Shown here: positions 17,307-33,537 of the stretch, one piece after another
How positions within the stretch are numbered: the stretch's first letter is position 1
How the letters are laid out: each line of letters starts with the position of its first letter
Assembly (NCBI GenBank): GCA_021849615.1
Contig: JAJZSQ010000004.1
Location: 1-64,000, forward strand
Origin: Pseudomonadota bacterium
GTDB taxonomy: Bacteria; Pseudomonadota; Gammaproteobacteria; Steroidobacterales; Steroidobacteraceae
Reading direction: 5' to 3'
DNA length: 64,000 nucleotides
The notes under the pieces: model-generated
What the model was told of the DNA's origin: nothing
Seen by the model: the letters and a program-made list of their open reading frames with translations, nothing else
Databases searched by the model: none
Translations under genes and position numbers: made by a program

Positions 17307-18065
17307 ATGCGCCGCCCCATCGTTGCCGGAAATTGGAAGATGCACGGGACGCGCGCCGACAACGCGCGCCTGATCGAGGCTTTGCTCGCCGGGCATCCCG
17401 ACCGCGCGGCGGCCGAATGCCTGGTTTTCCCGCCGTTCGTATACCTTCAGGACGTCGGGCGTCTGGTGCGCGATACCCCGATCGGGCTCGGCGCACAGAA
17501 CGTGTGCGCCGAGGCGCGAGGCGCCTTCACCGGGGAAGTCTCCGCCGCGATGCTGCAGGACGTGGGCTGTCGGTACGTGCTGGTGGGGCACTCCGAGCGG
17601 CGCTGGATCTACCACGAGGATGACCAGCTGGTGGCGCGCAAGTTCGCTGCCGCCCAGGCCAAGTCGCTGGTGCCGATCCTGTGTGTCGGGGAGCACCTCT
17701 GGGACCGGGAGAATGGACGGACCGAGGAGGTCGTCGCACGGCAGCTCGACGTCGTGCTCGAGCTCTGCGGGGTCGGCGCGTTGGAATCGGGCGTCATCGC
17801 CTATGAGCCGATGTGGGCCATCGGTACCGGGCGCACCGCGACGCCCGAGCAGGCGCAGGCGGTGCACGCGTTCATTCGCGAGCGGATTGCGAAACGGGAT
17901 GCTAAAATGGCTAAAGCGACCCGTGTGCTCTATGGCGGCAGCGTCAAGGCGAGCAATGCGGCCGAGCTGTTCGCACAGCCGGATGTCGACGGCGGCCTGA
18001 TCGGCGGCGCGTCGCTCAATGCGGAGGAATTTTTGGCGATTCTCGCTGCGTGCGGGTTGCGCTGA
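17307..18065 (+). CDS. tpiA: Triosephosphate isomerase
   Basis: MRRPIVAGNWKMHGTRAD...VGHSERR...AYEPMWAIGTG...YGGSVKASN; ATG 17307. Confidence 0.98.
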   Translation: MRRPIVAGNWKMHGTRADNARLIEALLAGHPDRAAAECLVFPPFVYLQDVGRLVRDTPIGLGAQNVCAEARGAFTGEVSAAMLQDVGCRYVLVGHSERRWIYHEDDQLVARKFAAAQAKSLVPILCVGEHLWDRENGRTEEVVARQLDVVLELCGVGALESGVIAYEPMWAIGTGRTATPEQAQAVHAFIRERIAKRDAKMAKATRVLYGGSVKASNAAELFAQPDVDGGLIGGASLNAEEFLAILAACGLR

Positions 18066-18077
18066 GCGGTTGTAATT

Positions 18078-18449
18078 ATGCTGCATGACGTTTTATTGGT
18101 GATTCAGCTGATTGCCGGGATATGCATCATCATCTTGGTGATGCTGCAGCACGGGCAGGGCGCGGATGCGGGCGCGGGCTTCGGCGCCGGCGCCTCCGGC
18201 ACGGTGTTCGGTGCGCGCGGCGCCACGACGGCGTTGTCGCGCGCGACGGCGATTTTCGCCGCCATCTTCATGCTCAACAGTGTGGCGCTGACTTATCTCA
18301 GCACGCGCACGCACGAGCAGCAGAAGACGATTCTTGATATTGCGGGGCAGACGCATGCCGCGGGCGCGAAGACGCCGGCGCCGGCTGCGGGTGCGCCGCA
18401 GAATGCGGGGACGGCCGGCAAGCCGGCTGGCGCACCGCCGAAGCCGTGA
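18078..18449 (+). CDS. secG: Preprotein translocase subunit SecG
   Basis: VLLVIQLIAGICIIILVMLQHGQGADAGAGFGAGASGTVFGARGATTALSRATAI. Confidence 0.93.
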   Translation: MLHDVLLVIQLIAGICIIILVMLQHGQGADAGAGFGAGASGTVFGARGATTALSRATAIFAAIFMLNSVALTYLSTRTHEQQKTILDIAGQTHAAGAKTPAPAAGAPQNAGTAGKPAGAPPKP

Positions 18450-18480
18450 GGCGCGCACCGCAGCGATGATTGTTGATGTT

Positions 18481-18565
18481 GCCGACGTGGTGGAATTGGT
18501 AGACACACTAGCTTGAGGGGCTAGCGCCGCGAGGCGTGTCGGTTCGAATCCGACCGTCGGCACCA
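18481..18565 (+). tRNA. tRNA-Leu, anticodon GAG, 3' CCA encoded
   Basis: gccgacg...cgtcggc acceptor, CTAGC-TTGAGGG-GCTAG anticodon arm, GGTTCGAATCC T-arm, long variable arm, CCA end. Confidence 0.95.
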
Positions 18566-18659
18566 AATTGTTTTCGTGCGCTGCTACAATGTGCAGCTTC
18601 GGAGGGGAGGCGCCGAGAGGGCCTTCTTTTTTCCGTGGTTTTGCTCAGGCGATGGAAGC

Positions 18660-19028
18660 ATGCTGAACAATTACTTGCCGATTCTCATATTTCTCGCCCT
18701 GGCGACCGTCATCGCGCTGGTGCTGCTGACCCTCGGGTCTACCATCGGCCGCCTCTTCGCCCGCAACCCGGCCGATCGCGACAAGCTCTCCGCCTACGAG
18801 TGCGGCTTCGAGGCCTTCGAGGACAGCCGCATCAAATTCGACGTGCGGTACTACCTCGTCGCGATTCTGTTCATCGTCTTTGACCTCGAGACCGTCTTCT
18901 TCTTCCCCTGGGCCGTGGCGCTCGGGAAGAACGGGATCGCCGGTCTGATCGCCATGGTGGTGTTCCTCGGCATCCTCACCGTGGGTTTCATCTACGAGTG
19001 GAAAAAAGGGGCGCTCGAGTGGGATTGA
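18660..19028 (+). CDS. nuoA: NADH-quinone oxidoreductase subunit A
   Basis: [33 protein letters not shown]...[32 protein letters not shown]. Confidence 0.97.
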   Translation: MLNNYLPILIFLALATVIALVLLTLGSTIGRLFARNPADRDKLSAYECGFEAFEDSRIKFDVRYYLVAILFIVFDLETVFFFPWAVALGKNGIAGLIAMVVFLGILTVGFIYEWKKGALEWD

Positions 19029-19507
19029 CGCAAGAGCAAGAGGGCTTCGCGCAACGCGGATTCCTCACGACCCAGGTCGACAGCCTGCTCAACTGGGCCC
19101 GCACCGGATCGCTGTGGCCGATGACGTTCGGCCTCGCCTGCTGCGCGGTGGAAATGATGCATGCGGGCGCTTCGCGCTACGACCTCGACCGCTTCGGCGT
19201 GGTCTTTCGCCCCAGTCCGCGCCAGTCCGACGTGATGATCGTGGCTGGCACGCTGGTGAACAAGATGGCCCCGGCGCTGCGCAAGGTGTACGACCAGATG
19301 GCCGAGCCGCGCTGGGTCATCTCCATGGGGTCGTGCGCCAACGGCGGCGGCTATTACCACTACTCCTACGCGGTGGTGCGCGGCTGTGACCGGATCGTAC
19401 CGGTCGATGTGTACGTCCCCGGCTGTCCCCCGACCGCCGAGGCGCTGGTGTACGGCATCATCCAGCTGCAGAAGAAGATTGCCCGCACCAGCACGATTGC
19501 CAGGTAG
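19019..19507 (+). CDS. nuoB: NADH-quinone oxidoreductase subunit B
   Basis: [20 protein letters not shown]...[24 protein letters not shown] 19019 start overlapping nuoA, alternative ATG 18998. Confidence 0.96.
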   Translation: MGLTQEQEGFAQRGFLTTQVDSLLNWARTGSLWPMTFGLACCAVEMMHAGASRYDLDRFGVVFRPSPRQSDVMIVAGTLVNKMAPALRKVYDQMAEPRWVISMGSCANGGGYYHYSYAVVRGCDRIVPVDVYVPGCPPTAEALVYGIIQLQKKIARTSTIAR

Positions 19508-19517
19508 AGCGCACACC

Positions 19518-20233
19518 ATGGAACAATCCACCGAACAGGCTGCCGCCGGCAACGCCCGCGAGGCGCTGGCGCGTACGATCGAGGCGCGGGTGAGCGGCGT
19601 GCGCCGCCTGCCGTCGCTGCAGCAGGACCTGGCCTTCGAGGCCGAAGCGGATCGGCTGCTCGAGGTGTGTCGGGCGCTGCGCGATACGCCGGAGCTGCGC
19701 TTCGAGGAGCTGATGGACGTCGCCGGCGTCGATTACCTGCACCATGGTCGCGAGGAGTGGCTGACCTCCGGGGCGACCCGCAGCGGCTTCAGTCGCGGCC
19801 GCGAGGTCAATGCCCCACCGGATCCGGACATGCCGGGGCGCTTCGCGGTCGTCTATCAGCTGCTGTCGATCACGCACAATGCCCGTCTGCGGCTGCGCGT
19901 GATCTGCCCGCAGACGAGCGAGCCGGTGGTCGACTCCCTGGTCGAGGTGTGGTCGAGCGCGAACTGGTTCGAGCGTGAGACCTTCGATCTGTTCGGCATT
20001 GTGTTCCGCGGTCATCCAGACCTGCGTCGCATCCTGACCGACTATGGCTTCATCGGTCATCCGTTCCGCAAGGATTTCCCGCTGATCGGCAACGTCGAAA
20101 CGCGCTATGACCCCGAGAAGAAGCGCGTGGTGTACGAGCCGGTGAGCATCGTGCCGCGCGTGCTCGCGCCGAAGGTGATCCGGCACGACAACCGCTACGA
20201 GCCGGCGTTGAAGGCTCCGGAGTTGCCCCGCTG

Positions 20234-20234
<1 letters not shown>
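19518..20234 (+). CDS. nuoC: NADH-quinone oxidoreductase subunit C
   Basis: [13 protein letters not shown]...[45 protein letters not shown]. Confidence 0.97.
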
Positions 20235-21510
<1,276 letters not shown>

Positions 21511-21514
<4 letters not shown>

Positions 21515-22032
21515 GCAACGATAAGCACACGACGCCGGCAGCCGGCGACACCGGGCTGCTCGCGGAGCAGACTCGCCGCGAAATCGATCACTGGGTGGCG
21601 AAGTTCCCGCCGGGGCGCCAGCGCTCGGCGTGCATCGCGGCGCTGCGCGCCGCGCAGGAGCAGAATCACGGCCATCTCACCAAAGCGCTGATGGACGCGG
21701 TGGCCGCGTACCTGAAGCTGCCGGCGATCCAGGTTTACGAGGTGGCGAGCTTCTACTCGATGCTCGAGACCCATCCGTGCGGCCGGCACCACGTGAGCAT
21801 CTGCACGAACGTCTCGTGCATGCTGAACGGGGCAGACGAGCTGGTTGCGCATGCCGAGCGCAAGCTCGGCATCAAGCTCGATGAGAGCACCCCTGACGGG
21901 CGGATCTTCCTGAAGGACGAGCACGAGTGCCTCGCGGCCTGCACCGGCGCGCCCATGATGATGGTGGATCACGTCTTCCACGAGCATCTCACGCCCGAGA
22001 AGCTCGATCAGATTCTCGACGAGTTGAAGTAG
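21511..22032 (+). CDS. nuoE: NADH-quinone oxidoreductase subunit E
   Basis: [20 protein letters not shown]...[34 protein letters not shown] start with TTGA overlap with nuoD is an inference. Confidence 0.93.
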
Positions 22033-22036
22033 TCCC

Positions 22037-23353
<1,317 letters not shown>

Positions 23354-23354
23354 C

Positions 23355-25523
23355 ATGGCAGAAGAATTCGTCAACATCGAGATCAACGGACAGCCCGTCA
23401 AGGCCCGCAAGGGCGCGATGATCATTCAGGTCACCGACGCCAACGGAGCGTACGTGCCGCGCTTCTGCTACCACGAGAAGCTCGCCGTGGCGGCCAACTG
23501 CCGCATGTGCCTGGTGGAAGTCGAGAAGGCGCCGAAGCCGCTGCCGGCCTGTGCAACGCCGGTGATGGAGGGCATGAAGGTCTTCACCCGCTCGCCGAAG
23601 GCGATCGCTGCGCAGCGCGCGGTGATGGAGTTCCTGCTCATCAACCACCCGCTCGACTGTCCGATCTGCGACCAGGGCGGGGAGTGCGAGCTGCAGGATC
23701 TGGCGGTCGGTTTCGGGCGCGATTATTCGCGCTACACCGAGCGCAAGCGCTCCGTGCCGGATGAGGACTTGGGTCCGCTGATCGCCACCGACATGACCCG
23801 TTGCATCCACTGCACGCGCTGCATCCGCTTCACCGAGCAGATCGGCGGCATCCAGGAGCTCGGGATGGTCGGACGCGGCGAGAACATGAAGGTGCGCCGC
23901 TACATCGAGAGCACCGTCAATCACGAACTGTCCGGCAACGTCATCGACCTGTGCCCGGTCGGGGCGCTCGTCTCCAAGCCGTACCGCTTCAGCGCACGCG
24001 CCTGGGAGATGACGGCGGTGCCGCTGGTATCACCGCACGACGGCGTCGGCAGCAATCTCTACGGCCACGTGCTGCGCGGCCGCCTGATGCGTGTCGTGCC
24101 GCGCGAGAACGAGGCGATCAACGAGATCTGGCTCGCCGATCGCGACCGCTTCAGCTACGAGGGCGTCTACAGCCCCGAGCGCCTGCAGCGCCCCATGGTG
24201 CGCGAGAACGGCGAGTGGGTGGAGACCGACTGGGAGAACGCGCTCGCCAAGGCGGCCGAAGGTCTGCGCCAGCGGGCCGGCTCGCTCGGCGTGCTGGCCA
24301 GCCCCTCGAGCACCCTCGAGGAGCTCTATCTCGCCGGGCGTATCGCCCGCGGGCTCGGCAGCGCCAACATCGACAGCCGGCTGCGCCAGCGCGACGTGCG
24401 CGATCAGGCGAACGATCCGCTGTACCCGAACCTCGGCATGCGTATCGCCGATGTCGATACGCTCGACGGACTGCTCGTCGTCGGCTCGAACCTGCGCCGC
24501 GAGGTGCCGATCCTGGCCCACCGCGTGCGCAAGGCGGCCGAGCGGGGCGCCCAGGTGGCGCTGATCAATCCGGTCCGCTTCCCGTATTACTTCCCGCTCG
24601 CCGCCGAGCTCGAGTCCGCGCCGGACACGCTGGTGAGCGATCTGGCGGCGGTGCTTGCCGCGGCGCTCGAGACGGCCGGCACGGCTGCACCGGCGCACCT
24701 GGCCCAGGCCGTGGCGGGCGCCTCAGTCGGCGTGCCGCATCGCGCCGCGGCCGCCGCCCTGGCGCATGGCGAGAAGCGTGCGCTCTGGCTGGGCGCGCTG
24801 GCCCTGCGCCATCCGCGCTTCGCCGACCTGCGCTCGCTCGCGGCCGCGATCGCCCGGACCACCGGCGCGTCGTTCGGCGTGCTCGCCGAGGGTGCGAATG
24901 CCGCCGGTGCGCATCTGGCCGGCGCAGTGCCACACCGCGCCGCCGGCGGCAAGCCGGCAGCGAACGTCGGACTCAGCGCCGCGCAGATGCTCACCCAGCC
25001 GCTCTCGGCCTACCTGCTGGTGGGGACCGAGCCCTGGCTGGATGCCCCGGGGAGCGCCGCGGAGCGCACGCTCGAGGCCGCGCAGTGCGTCGTGGCCGTC
25101 ACGCCGTTCGCGAGCGAGACGCTGCGCCGCGTGGCGCATGTGCTGCTGCCGGCCGGAACATTTGCCGAGACCTCCGGCACCTACGTCAATCTCGAGGGAC
25201 TGTGGCAGAGCCAGACGGGCGCCGCCCAGCCGGTCGGGGAGGCCCGTCCGGGCTGGAAGGTGCTGCGCGTGCTTGGCAACCTGCTCGACCTGGAGAAGTT
25301 CGACTATCTCTCGAGCGAACAGATCCGCGCCGAGTTGGCGGCCCTGTGCGGCGCCGAGACCGCGTACGCGGCTCCCGCCTACAGCGGCACGCATGCCGTC
25401 GCGGCGGGCGGCGAGACGGGCAAGGTGCTTGATCTGCCGATGTATCAGATCGACGCACTCGTGCGCCGCGCCCCCTCGCTGCAGAAGACGCTCGAGGGCC
25501 GTACCACAGCGGTGACCTACTGA
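23355..25523 (+). CDS. nuoG: NADH-quinone oxidoreductase subunit G
   Basis: 2Fe-2[43 protein letters not shown] clusters. Confidence 0.97.
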   Translation: MAEEFVNIEINGQPVKARKGAMIIQVTDANGAYVPRFCYHEKLAVAANCRMCLVEVEKAPKPLPACATPVMEGMKVFTRSPKAIAAQRAVMEFLLINHPLDCPICDQGGECELQDLAVGFGRDYSRYTERKRSVPDEDLGPLIATDMTRCIHCTRCIRFTEQIGGIQELGMVGRGENMKVRRYIESTVNHELSGNVIDLCPVGALVSKPYRFSARAWEMTAVPLVSPHDGVGSNLYGHVLRGRLMRVVPRENEAINEIWLADRDRFSYEGVYSPERLQRPMVRENGEWVETDWENALAKAAEGLRQRAGSLGVLASPSSTLEELYLAGRIARGLGSANIDSRLRQRDVRDQANDPLYPNLGMRIADVDTLDGLLVVGSNLRREVPILAHRVRKAAERGAQVALINPVRFPYYFPLAAELESAPDTLVSDLAAVLAAALETAGTAAPAHLAQAVAGASVGVPHRAAAAALAHGEKRALWLGALALRHPRFADLRSLAAAIARTTGASFGVLAEGANAAGAHLAGAVPHRAAGGKPAANVGLSAAQMLTQPLSAYLLVGTEPWLDAPGSAAERTLEAAQCVVAVTPFASETLRRVAHVLLPAGTFAETSGTYVNLEGLWQSQTGAAQPVGEARPGWKVLRVLGNLLDLEKFDYLSSEQIRAELAALCGAETAYAAPAYSGTHAVAAGGETGKVLDLPMYQIDALVRRAPSLQKTLEGRTTAVTY

Positions 25524-25525
25524 CG

Positions 25526-26605
25526 ATGCACACGCCAATCACCCACCTGCTCGCACTCTGGGGCACGCTCCCGGCCATCATCCGCACCGTCGTGTGGATA
25601 CTGATCATCTCGATTGCGGTCATCCTGTGCGTGGCCTTCCTCACGCTCTGGGAACGCAAGGTCATCGGCTGGATGCAGCTGCGGCGCGGCCCGAACCGGG
25701 TGCGCATCTTCGGACTGCTGCCGGGTCTCGGTCAGCCGTTTGCCGACGTGTTCAAGCTGCTCACCAAGGAAGTGATCGTCCCCTCGAGCGCGAACAAGTT
25801 CCTCTTCCGCCTCGCGCCGGCGCTCGCGCTGGTGCCGGCACTGGCGGCCTGGGCGGTGATCCCGCTCTCCCCGGCGCTGGTGGTCTCCAAGGCCAACGCC
25901 GGGCTGCTGTATCTGCTCGCGCTGTCCTCGATGGGCGTGTACGGCATCATCCTCGCCGGCTGGTCGGCGAACTCCAAGTACGCTTTCCTCGGCGCGATGC
26001 GCTCGGCGGCGCAGATGGTCGCCTACGAGATCGCAATGGGCTTCGCGCTGGTCGGGGTGCTGATGGCCGCCGGCAGCATGAGCCTCGGGCAGATCGTGCA
26101 GCACCAGCAGGGCGGGGTGCTCGCCTGGAACTGGTTCTGGCTGTTCCCGCTGTTCGTCGTCTACTTCATCGCCGGGGTCGCCGAGACCAACCGCGCGCCG
26201 TTCGACGTCGCCGAGGGCGAGTCGGAAATCGTGGCGGGCTTCCACGTCGAGTATTCGGGCATCGCCTTCGCGCTGTTCTTCCTCGCCGAATACGCCAACA
26301 TGATCCTCATCTCGGCGCTCACTGCGGTGTTCTTCTTCGGCGGCTGGCTCTCGCCGTTTGCCGGTTACCCGGTGGTCGGTGCGAGCTTCCTCGGTGACCC
26401 GAGCTTCTTCTGGCTCGGCCTGAAGGTGTTCGTGTTCCTGTTCCTGTTCCTGTGGTTTCGCGCCACGTTCCCGCGCTATCGCTACGACCAGATCATGCGG
26501 CTCGGCTGGAAGACGCTCATCCCCGTGACGCTGGTGTGGATCTGCGTGGAGATGCTGATGTCGGCAGTCCACATCGGACCGTGGGCCAAGCCCTGGTTCC
26601 ATTGA
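25526..26605 (+). CDS. nuoH: NADH-quinone oxidoreductase subunit H
   Basis: [20 protein letters not shown]...[29 protein letters not shown]. Confidence 0.98.
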   Translation: MHTPITHLLALWGTLPAIIRTVVWILIISIAVILCVAFLTLWERKVIGWMQLRRGPNRVRIFGLLPGLGQPFADVFKLLTKEVIVPSSANKFLFRLAPALALVPALAAWAVIPLSPALVVSKANAGLLYLLALSSMGVYGIILAGWSANSKYAFLGAMRSAAQMVAYEIAMGFALVGVLMAAGSMSLGQIVQHQQGGVLAWNWFWLFPLFVVYFIAGVAETNRAPFDVAEGESEIVAGFHVEYSGIAFALFFLAEYANMILISALTAVFFFGGWLSPFAGYPVVGASFLGDPSFFWLGLKVFVFLFLFLWFRATFPRYRYDQIMRLGWKTLIPVTLVWICVEMLMSAVHIGPWAKPWFH

Positions 26606-26616
26606 AGGTGAAGGCA

Positions 26617-27096
26617 ATGGCCAATCCGCTGAAAACATTTCTGCTGCCGGAACTCCTGAAGGGGATGTCCGTCACCGCGCGTACCTTCTTCACGCGCAAG
26701 TACACGCTGAACTATCCGGAAGAGAAGGCCCCTCAGTCGCCGCGCTTCCGCGGTCTGCATGCGCTGCGTCGCTACGCCAACGGCGAGGAACGCTGCATCG
26801 CCTGCAAACTGTGCGAGACGGTCTGCCCGGCGACCTGCATCACGATCGACTCGGACGTGTCCGCGGACGGCACCCGGCGCACCAGCCGCTACGACATCGA
26901 CCTGTTCAAGTGCATCTACTGCGGCTTCTGCGAGGAGGCCTGCCCGGTCGATGCCATCGTGCTGACGCGCATCCACGAGTACCACATGGAGAACCGTGGC
27001 GAGAACATCATGAGCAAGGACAAGCTGCTTGCCGTGGGTGAGCGCTACGAGACCCTGATCGCCGCGGACAAAGCGGCCGATGCGCCCTACCGGTGA
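26617..27096 (+). CDS. nuoI: NADH-quinone oxidoreductase subunit I
   Basis: [16 protein letters not shown] and [16 protein letters not shown] 4Fe-4S motifs. Confidence 0.98.
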   Translation: MANPLKTFLLPELLKGMSVTARTFFTRKYTLNYPEEKAPQSPRFRGLHALRRYANGEERCIACKLCETVCPATCITIDSDVSADGTRRTSRYDIDLFKCIYCGFCEEACPVDAIVLTRIHEYHMENRGENIMSKDKLLAVGERYETLIAADKAADAPYR

Positions 27097-27106
27097 GGTT
27101 GAGGCC

Positions 27107-27712
27107 GTGCTAGTCGAAATACTCTTCTTCGTCTTTGCGACACTGCTGGTGGCCGGCGCGCTCGGGGTGATCGCCGCGCGCAACCCGGTCTACTCGGTGC
27201 TGTTCCTCGTCTTCTCCTTCATCAACTCCGCGGCCATCTGGCTGCTGGTCGAGGCGGAGTTCCTCGCCCTCGTGCTGGTGCTGGTGTACGTCGGGGCGGT
27301 GATGGTGCTGTTCCTGTTCGTGGTCATGATGCTCGACATCAATGTCGCGGAACTGAAGCAGGGCTTCACCCGCTTCGCCTGGCTCGGCTGGATCACCGCG
27401 CTCGCGGTGATCGGTGAGATCACCGCGGTGATCTGGGGCCACGGGCTCGGCGGCATCGACGTCAGCCGCGGGTTCGTCAGCGAGCCGGCCAACTACAGCA
27501 ATACGATGGCGATCGGCCAGGTGCTGTACACGAAGTACCTGTATCCGTTCGAGCTCGCCTCGGTGGTGCTGGTGGTGGCGATCGTGGCGGCCATTGCGCT
27601 CACGCTGCGACGCCGGCCGGGCCTGAAGGTGCAGGACGTCTCGCGCCAGGTGGCAGTGCGCGCCGAGGAGCGGCTGCGCGTGGTGAAAGTCTCCGCGGAG
27701 AAGCGCTCATGA
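27107..27712 (+). CDS. nuoJ: NADH-quinone oxidoreductase subunit J
   Basis: Multi-TM between nuoI and nuo[65 protein letters not shown] 27107 preferred. Confidence 0.95.
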   Translation: MLVEILFFVFATLLVAGALGVIAARNPVYSVLFLVFSFINSAAIWLLVEAEFLALVLVLVYVGAVMVLFLFVVMMLDINVAELKQGFTRFAWLGWITALAVIGEITAVIWGHGLGGIDVSRGFVSEPANYSNTMAIGQVLYTKYLYPFELASVVLVVAIVAAIALTLRRRPGLKVQDVSRQVAVRAEERLRVVKVSAEKRS

Positions 27713-28014
27713 TCACGCTGGCCGATCTGCTGACGCTCTCCGGGATCCTGTTCGCGCTGGCCGTGGCGGGCATTTTCTTAAACCGCAAGAACGTCATTCT
27801 GCTGCTGATGTGCGTGGAGTTGCTGCTGCTCGCGGCGAACTTCAACTTCATCGCCTTCTCGCGCATGTTCGGCGACCTGACCGGCCAGGTGTTCGTGTTT
27901 TTCGTGCTCACCGTGGCAGCGGCCGAGTCGGCCATCGGACTGGCGATCCTCGTGGTGCTGTTCCGTGAGCGGCGCAGCATCAGTGTCGAAGATCTGAATA
28001 CTCTCAAGGGCTGA
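27709..28014 (+). CDS. nuoK: NADH-quinone oxidoreductase subunit K
   Basis: 101 aa; [33 protein letters not shown] overlap with nuoJ. Confidence 0.97.
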   Translation: MITLADLLTLSGILFALAVAGIFLNRKNVILLLMCVELLLLAANFNFIAFSRMFGDLTGQVFVFFVLTVAAAESAIGLAILVVLFRERRSISVEDLNTLKG

Positions 28015-28020
28015 GGCCGC

Positions 28021-30024
<2,004 letters not shown>

Positions 30025-30057
30025 GCCCACGCAGAGCATTTCGGAGAACGCACAAGA

Positions 30058-31572
30058 ATGCACGACCACCTGCTGTCCCTGCTGATCTGGCTGCCCATCG
30101 CCGCCGGTATCGTGGTGCTGCTGCTCGGGGATCGGAACATCGTCGCGGGCCGCTGGTTCGCGCTCGCCGCCTCACTCGTGACGCTCGCTCTGTGCGTGCC
30201 GCTCGTTCACGGGTTCAGCTCCCATACTGCCGCCATGCAGTTCGTGGAGAAGGCCGCCTGGATCCCGCGCTTCCATGCCGAATACGGCCTCGGCGTCGAT
30301 GGCATCTCGATGCCGCTTGTGGTGCTGACCGCGTTCATGACCGTGCCGGTCATCATCGCCGGCTGGCAGGTGATCACCCAGCGTCCGGCCCAGTACTTCG
30401 CGGCCTTCCTGATCATGGAAGGGCTGATGAACGGAGTGTTCTCGGCCACCGACGCGCTGCTCTTCTACTTCTTCTGGGAAGCGATGCTGATCCCGATGTT
30501 CCTCATCATCGGCATCTGGGGCGGCCCGCGGCGCGTGTACGCCACCATCAAGTTCTTCCTGTACACCTTCCTCGGCTCGGTGTTCATGCTGGCAGCGCTG
30601 ATCTACATGTACCTGAAGGCCGGCAGCTACTCGATCGCCGCCTTCCAGGCGCTGCCGCTGACGCTCATCGAACAGCGCTGGATCTTCGCCGCCTTCCTGC
30701 TCGCCTTCGCGGTCAAAGTACCGATGTGGCCGGTGCACACCTGGTTGCCGGATGCGCACGTCGAGGCGCCGACCGGCGGCTCGGTGATCCTGGCGGCCAT
30801 CATGCTGAAGATGGGCGGGTACGGGTTCCTGCGCTTCAGTCTGCCGATCGTGCCCGATGCCTGTCGCGAGCTCGACGGGCTGATGATCACGCTCTCGCTG
30901 ATCGCGATCGTCTACATCGGCTTCGTCGCGCTCGTGCAGCAGGACATGAAGAAGCTGATCGCGTACTCCTCGATCGCCCACATGGGTATCGTCACGCTGG
31001 GCGCGTTCCTCGTGTACGCCATCGTGGCCAGTTCGGGCACCACGCTCGATGCCGGCATGGGTCTCGACGGTGCGATGGTGCAGATGGTCTCGCACGGCCT
31101 GATCTCCGGGGCGCTGTTCCTGTGCGTCGGGGTGCTCTATGACCGGATGCACAGCCGGCAGATCGCCGATTACGGCGGTGTGGTCAATACGATGCCAATC
31201 TTCGCCGGGTTCATGGTCCTGTTTGCGCTGGCGAACACCGGCCTGCCCGGCACCTCGGGGTTCGTCGGGGAGTTCCTCGTGATCCTCGCGAGCTTCAAGG
31301 CGAGCTTCTGGTACTCGGCGCTCGCGGCCCTGACGCTCATCCTGGCCGCCGGCTACACGTTGTGGCTGGTCAAACGGGTGGTGTTCGGTCCCGTCGCCAA
31401 TGATCACGTGGCCAAACTGACCGATCTCAATGGGCGGGAATTCCTGATCCTCGGCGTGCTCGCCGTGGCGGTGCTGCTGCTCGGCGTGTGGCCGGAGCCG
31501 CTGCTGAAGGTGATGGAACCCTCGATCCAGCACCTGGTCGCCCAGGCCGCTGCCACCAAGATCCCGGTGTAG
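30058..31572 (+). CDS. nuoM: NADH-quinone oxidoreductase subunit M
   Basis: AVKVPMWPVHTWLPDAHVEAPTGGSVILAAIMLKMGGYGFLRF. Confidence 0.98.
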   Translation: MHDHLLSLLIWLPIAAGIVVLLLGDRNIVAGRWFALAASLVTLALCVPLVHGFSSHTAAMQFVEKAAWIPRFHAEYGLGVDGISMPLVVLTAFMTVPVIIAGWQVITQRPAQYFAAFLIMEGLMNGVFSATDALLFYFFWEAMLIPMFLIIGIWGGPRRVYATIKFFLYTFLGSVFMLAALIYMYLKAGSYSIAAFQALPLTLIEQRWIFAAFLLAFAVKVPMWPVHTWLPDAHVEAPTGGSVILAAIMLKMGGYGFLRFSLPIVPDACRELDGLMITLSLIAIVYIGFVALVQQDMKKLIAYSSIAHMGIVTLGAFLVYAIVASSGTTLDAGMGLDGAMVQMVSHGLISGALFLCVGVLYDRMHSRQIADYGGVVNTMPIFAGFMVLFALANTGLPGTSGFVGEFLVILASFKASFWYSALAALTLILAAGYTLWLVKRVVFGPVANDHVAKLTDLNGREFLILGVLAVAVLLLGVWPEPLLKVMEPSIQHLVAQAAATKIPV

Positions 31573-31577
31573 ACGCG

Positions 31578-33023
31578 ATGCCCGATTCCATGATGAACCT
31601 GCATACCTTCGCCGCCGCACTGCCGGAGATGTATCTGGCCGCGGCCATCTGCGTCGTCCTGCTGTTCGAGGCGTTCGTCGGGGAGCGGCGCCCCGGCTCC
31701 ACCGGCACGCTGACGCTGCTGCTGCTGGTCATCGGCGCCGGACTCACCGTCCAGTTCGCCGACGTGACGCAGCGCGTCGTGCTCTTCGACGGCAGCTACG
31801 TCGCTGATCCGCTCGCGTACGTGCTGAAACTCGCCGGCTTCCTCACCGTGGCGGTGGGGCTGCTGTACTCGCGCACCTATCTGCAGAACCGCGACATCCT
31901 CAAGGGCGAGTACTACGCGCTGTCGCTCTCGGCGCTGCTCGGCATCTTCGTGCTCATCTCCGCCAACAGCCTGCTGACGGTGTACCTGGGCGTCGAGCTG
32001 CTCGCGCTTTCGGTGTACGCCATGGTGGCCTTCGACCGCGAGTCGGGCGTCGCGGCTGAAGCGGCGATGAAGTACTTCGTGCTCGGCTCGATCGCCTCGG
32101 GGATGCTCCTGTACGGCATGTCCATCGTGTACGGACTGACCGGTACGCTGAGCCTCGACGGGATTGCCGTTGCGTTGAGTGCCCCGCACAACCTCGGGGT
32201 GATCCTGGGGCTGACTTTCATCGTGGTGGCGGTCGCCTTCAAGCTCGGTGCGGTTCCGTTCCACATGTGGCTGCCCGATGTGTACGACGGGGCGCCCACC
32301 AGCGTGACGCTGTTCGTCGGCACGGCGCCGAAGATCGGCTACTTCGCGCTCGCGTTGCGGCTGCTGGCGCACGGACTCGCCGGGGTCACGGTCGATTGGG
32401 CGGCAATGCTCGTGCCGCTCGCGGTGCTCACGCTCATCGTCGGCAACCTGGTGGCCATTGCGCAGACGAACATCAAGCGCATGCTGGCGTACTCGACCAT
32501 CGCGCACGTGGGCTTCATCGTGCTCGGCTTCGCCTCCGGCACGGCCGACGGCTACAGCGCGGCGCTGTATTACACGTTGGTGTACGTGCTGATGGCGCTC
32601 GGATTCTTCGGCGTCGTCATTCTGGCGAGCCGCAAGGGGTTCGAGGCCGACCAGCTCGAGCATTACAAGGGTCTGTACCGGCGCGATCCGCTGCTGGCGC
32701 TCGCCATGGCCATGCTGATGTTCTCCACCGCCGGCGTGCCGCCGTTCGTCGGGTTCTGGGCCAAGCTGCGCATCATTCAGGCGTTGTGGGAGACCCAGCA
32801 CCTCTGGCTGGTGGTGATTGCCGTGCTGATGTCGGTGGTCGGCGCCTTCTACTACCTGCGGGTCGTGAAGCTGATGTACTTCGATGAGGCGCCGGAGTCG
32901 CTGCCCGATACGGTCCGCTCATTCGGAGTGCGCCTGGCCCTCGGCATCAATGCTGCAGCCGTGCTGGTGCTCGGCATCCTGCCCGCGCCGCTGCTCGATC
33001 TGTGCGCGCGGGTGCTGCACTGA
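31578..33023 (+). CDS. nuoN: NADH-quinone oxidoreductase subunit N
   Basis: YLGVELLALSVYAMVAFDRESGVAAEAAMKYFVLGSIASGMLLYG; KLGAVPFHMWLPDVYDGAPTSVTLFVG. Confidence 0.97.
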   Translation: MPDSMMNLHTFAAALPEMYLAAAICVVLLFEAFVGERRPGSTGTLTLLLLVIGAGLTVQFADVTQRVVLFDGSYVADPLAYVLKLAGFLTVAVGLLYSRTYLQNRDILKGEYYALSLSALLGIFVLISANSLLTVYLGVELLALSVYAMVAFDRESGVAAEAAMKYFVLGSIASGMLLYGMSIVYGLTGTLSLDGIAVALSAPHNLGVILGLTFIVVAVAFKLGAVPFHMWLPDVYDGAPTSVTLFVGTAPKIGYFALALRLLAHGLAGVTVDWAAMLVPLAVLTLIVGNLVAIAQTNIKRMLAYSTIAHVGFIVLGFASGTADGYSAALYYTLVYVLMALGFFGVVILASRKGFEADQLEHYKGLYRRDPLLALAMAMLMFSTAGVPPFVGFWAKLRIIQALWETQHLWLVVIAVLMSVVGAFYYLRVVKLMYFDEAPESLPDTVRSFGVRLALGINAAAVLVLGILPAPLLDLCARVLH

Positions 33024-33028
33024 GCGCG

Positions 33029-33055
33029 CCCGCGCGCCCCTAGGGGGCGCGCGGG
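33029..33055. terminator. Bidirectional hairpin between nuoN and the convergent gene
   Basis: CCCGCGCGCCCC-TAG-GGGGCGCGCGGG, 12-bp perfect stem spanning the stop codon of the minus gene. Confidence 0.65.
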
Positions 33056-33537
33056 GTCGGCTTCTTGCGGCGCATGATCAGCCGCGCCGCGAGCAGCAGC
33101 ACCACGATGTTCAGGACCCACCAGGCCGCATAACCGTGCTTCTCCAGCGCGGCGAGCCGGTCGGGCGGCTTCGGCAGGCGCACCGTGGCGCTGAGCAGTT
33201 CGTGAATGCCGTCGTGCGCCACGATCACCTGCAGGACCTCAGGCCCGCCCTTGAATCCTCGAGTCGAGAGCACGTAGGACGTGCCGCGGGCTGCCACGGG
33301 CACGGCGCGGCCGCCGAGCTGCGCGGTGAGATTGCCGGCGCCCTCGATCGGTGCGCCGCCGGCGGCGCGTGTCACGTGCAGCACAATGTCGCGACGATGA
33401 ATGCTGCCCTGAAGCACCAGTTGCGCCGAGCTCGCCAGCTGAATGTCGGGCGCGGGAGGGCTTGCCGCGGCGATGCCCGCAGTGCACAGCAGCGCCGCGG
33501 CGAGCGCCGCGGCGCGAATCCTTCGGACGGTTCGCAT
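33040..33537 (-). CDS. Exported or membrane-anchored protein of unknown function (signal peptide, beta-rich domain, C-terminal TM, basic tail)
   Basis: MRTVRRIRAAALAAALLCTAGIAAASPPAPDIQLASSAQLVLQGSIHRRDIVLHV...WWVLNIVVLLLAARLIMRRKKPTPRAP; ATGA overlap with upstream marR gene. Confidence 0.7.
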   Translation of the reverse strand: MRTVRRIRAAALAAALLCTAGIAAASPPAPDIQLASSAQLVLQGSIHRRDIVLHVTRAAGGAPIEGAGNLTAQLGGRAVPVAARGTSYVLSTRGFKGGPEVLQVIVAHDGIHELLSATVRLPKPPDRLAALEKHGYAAWWVLNIVVLLLAARLIMRRKKPTPRAP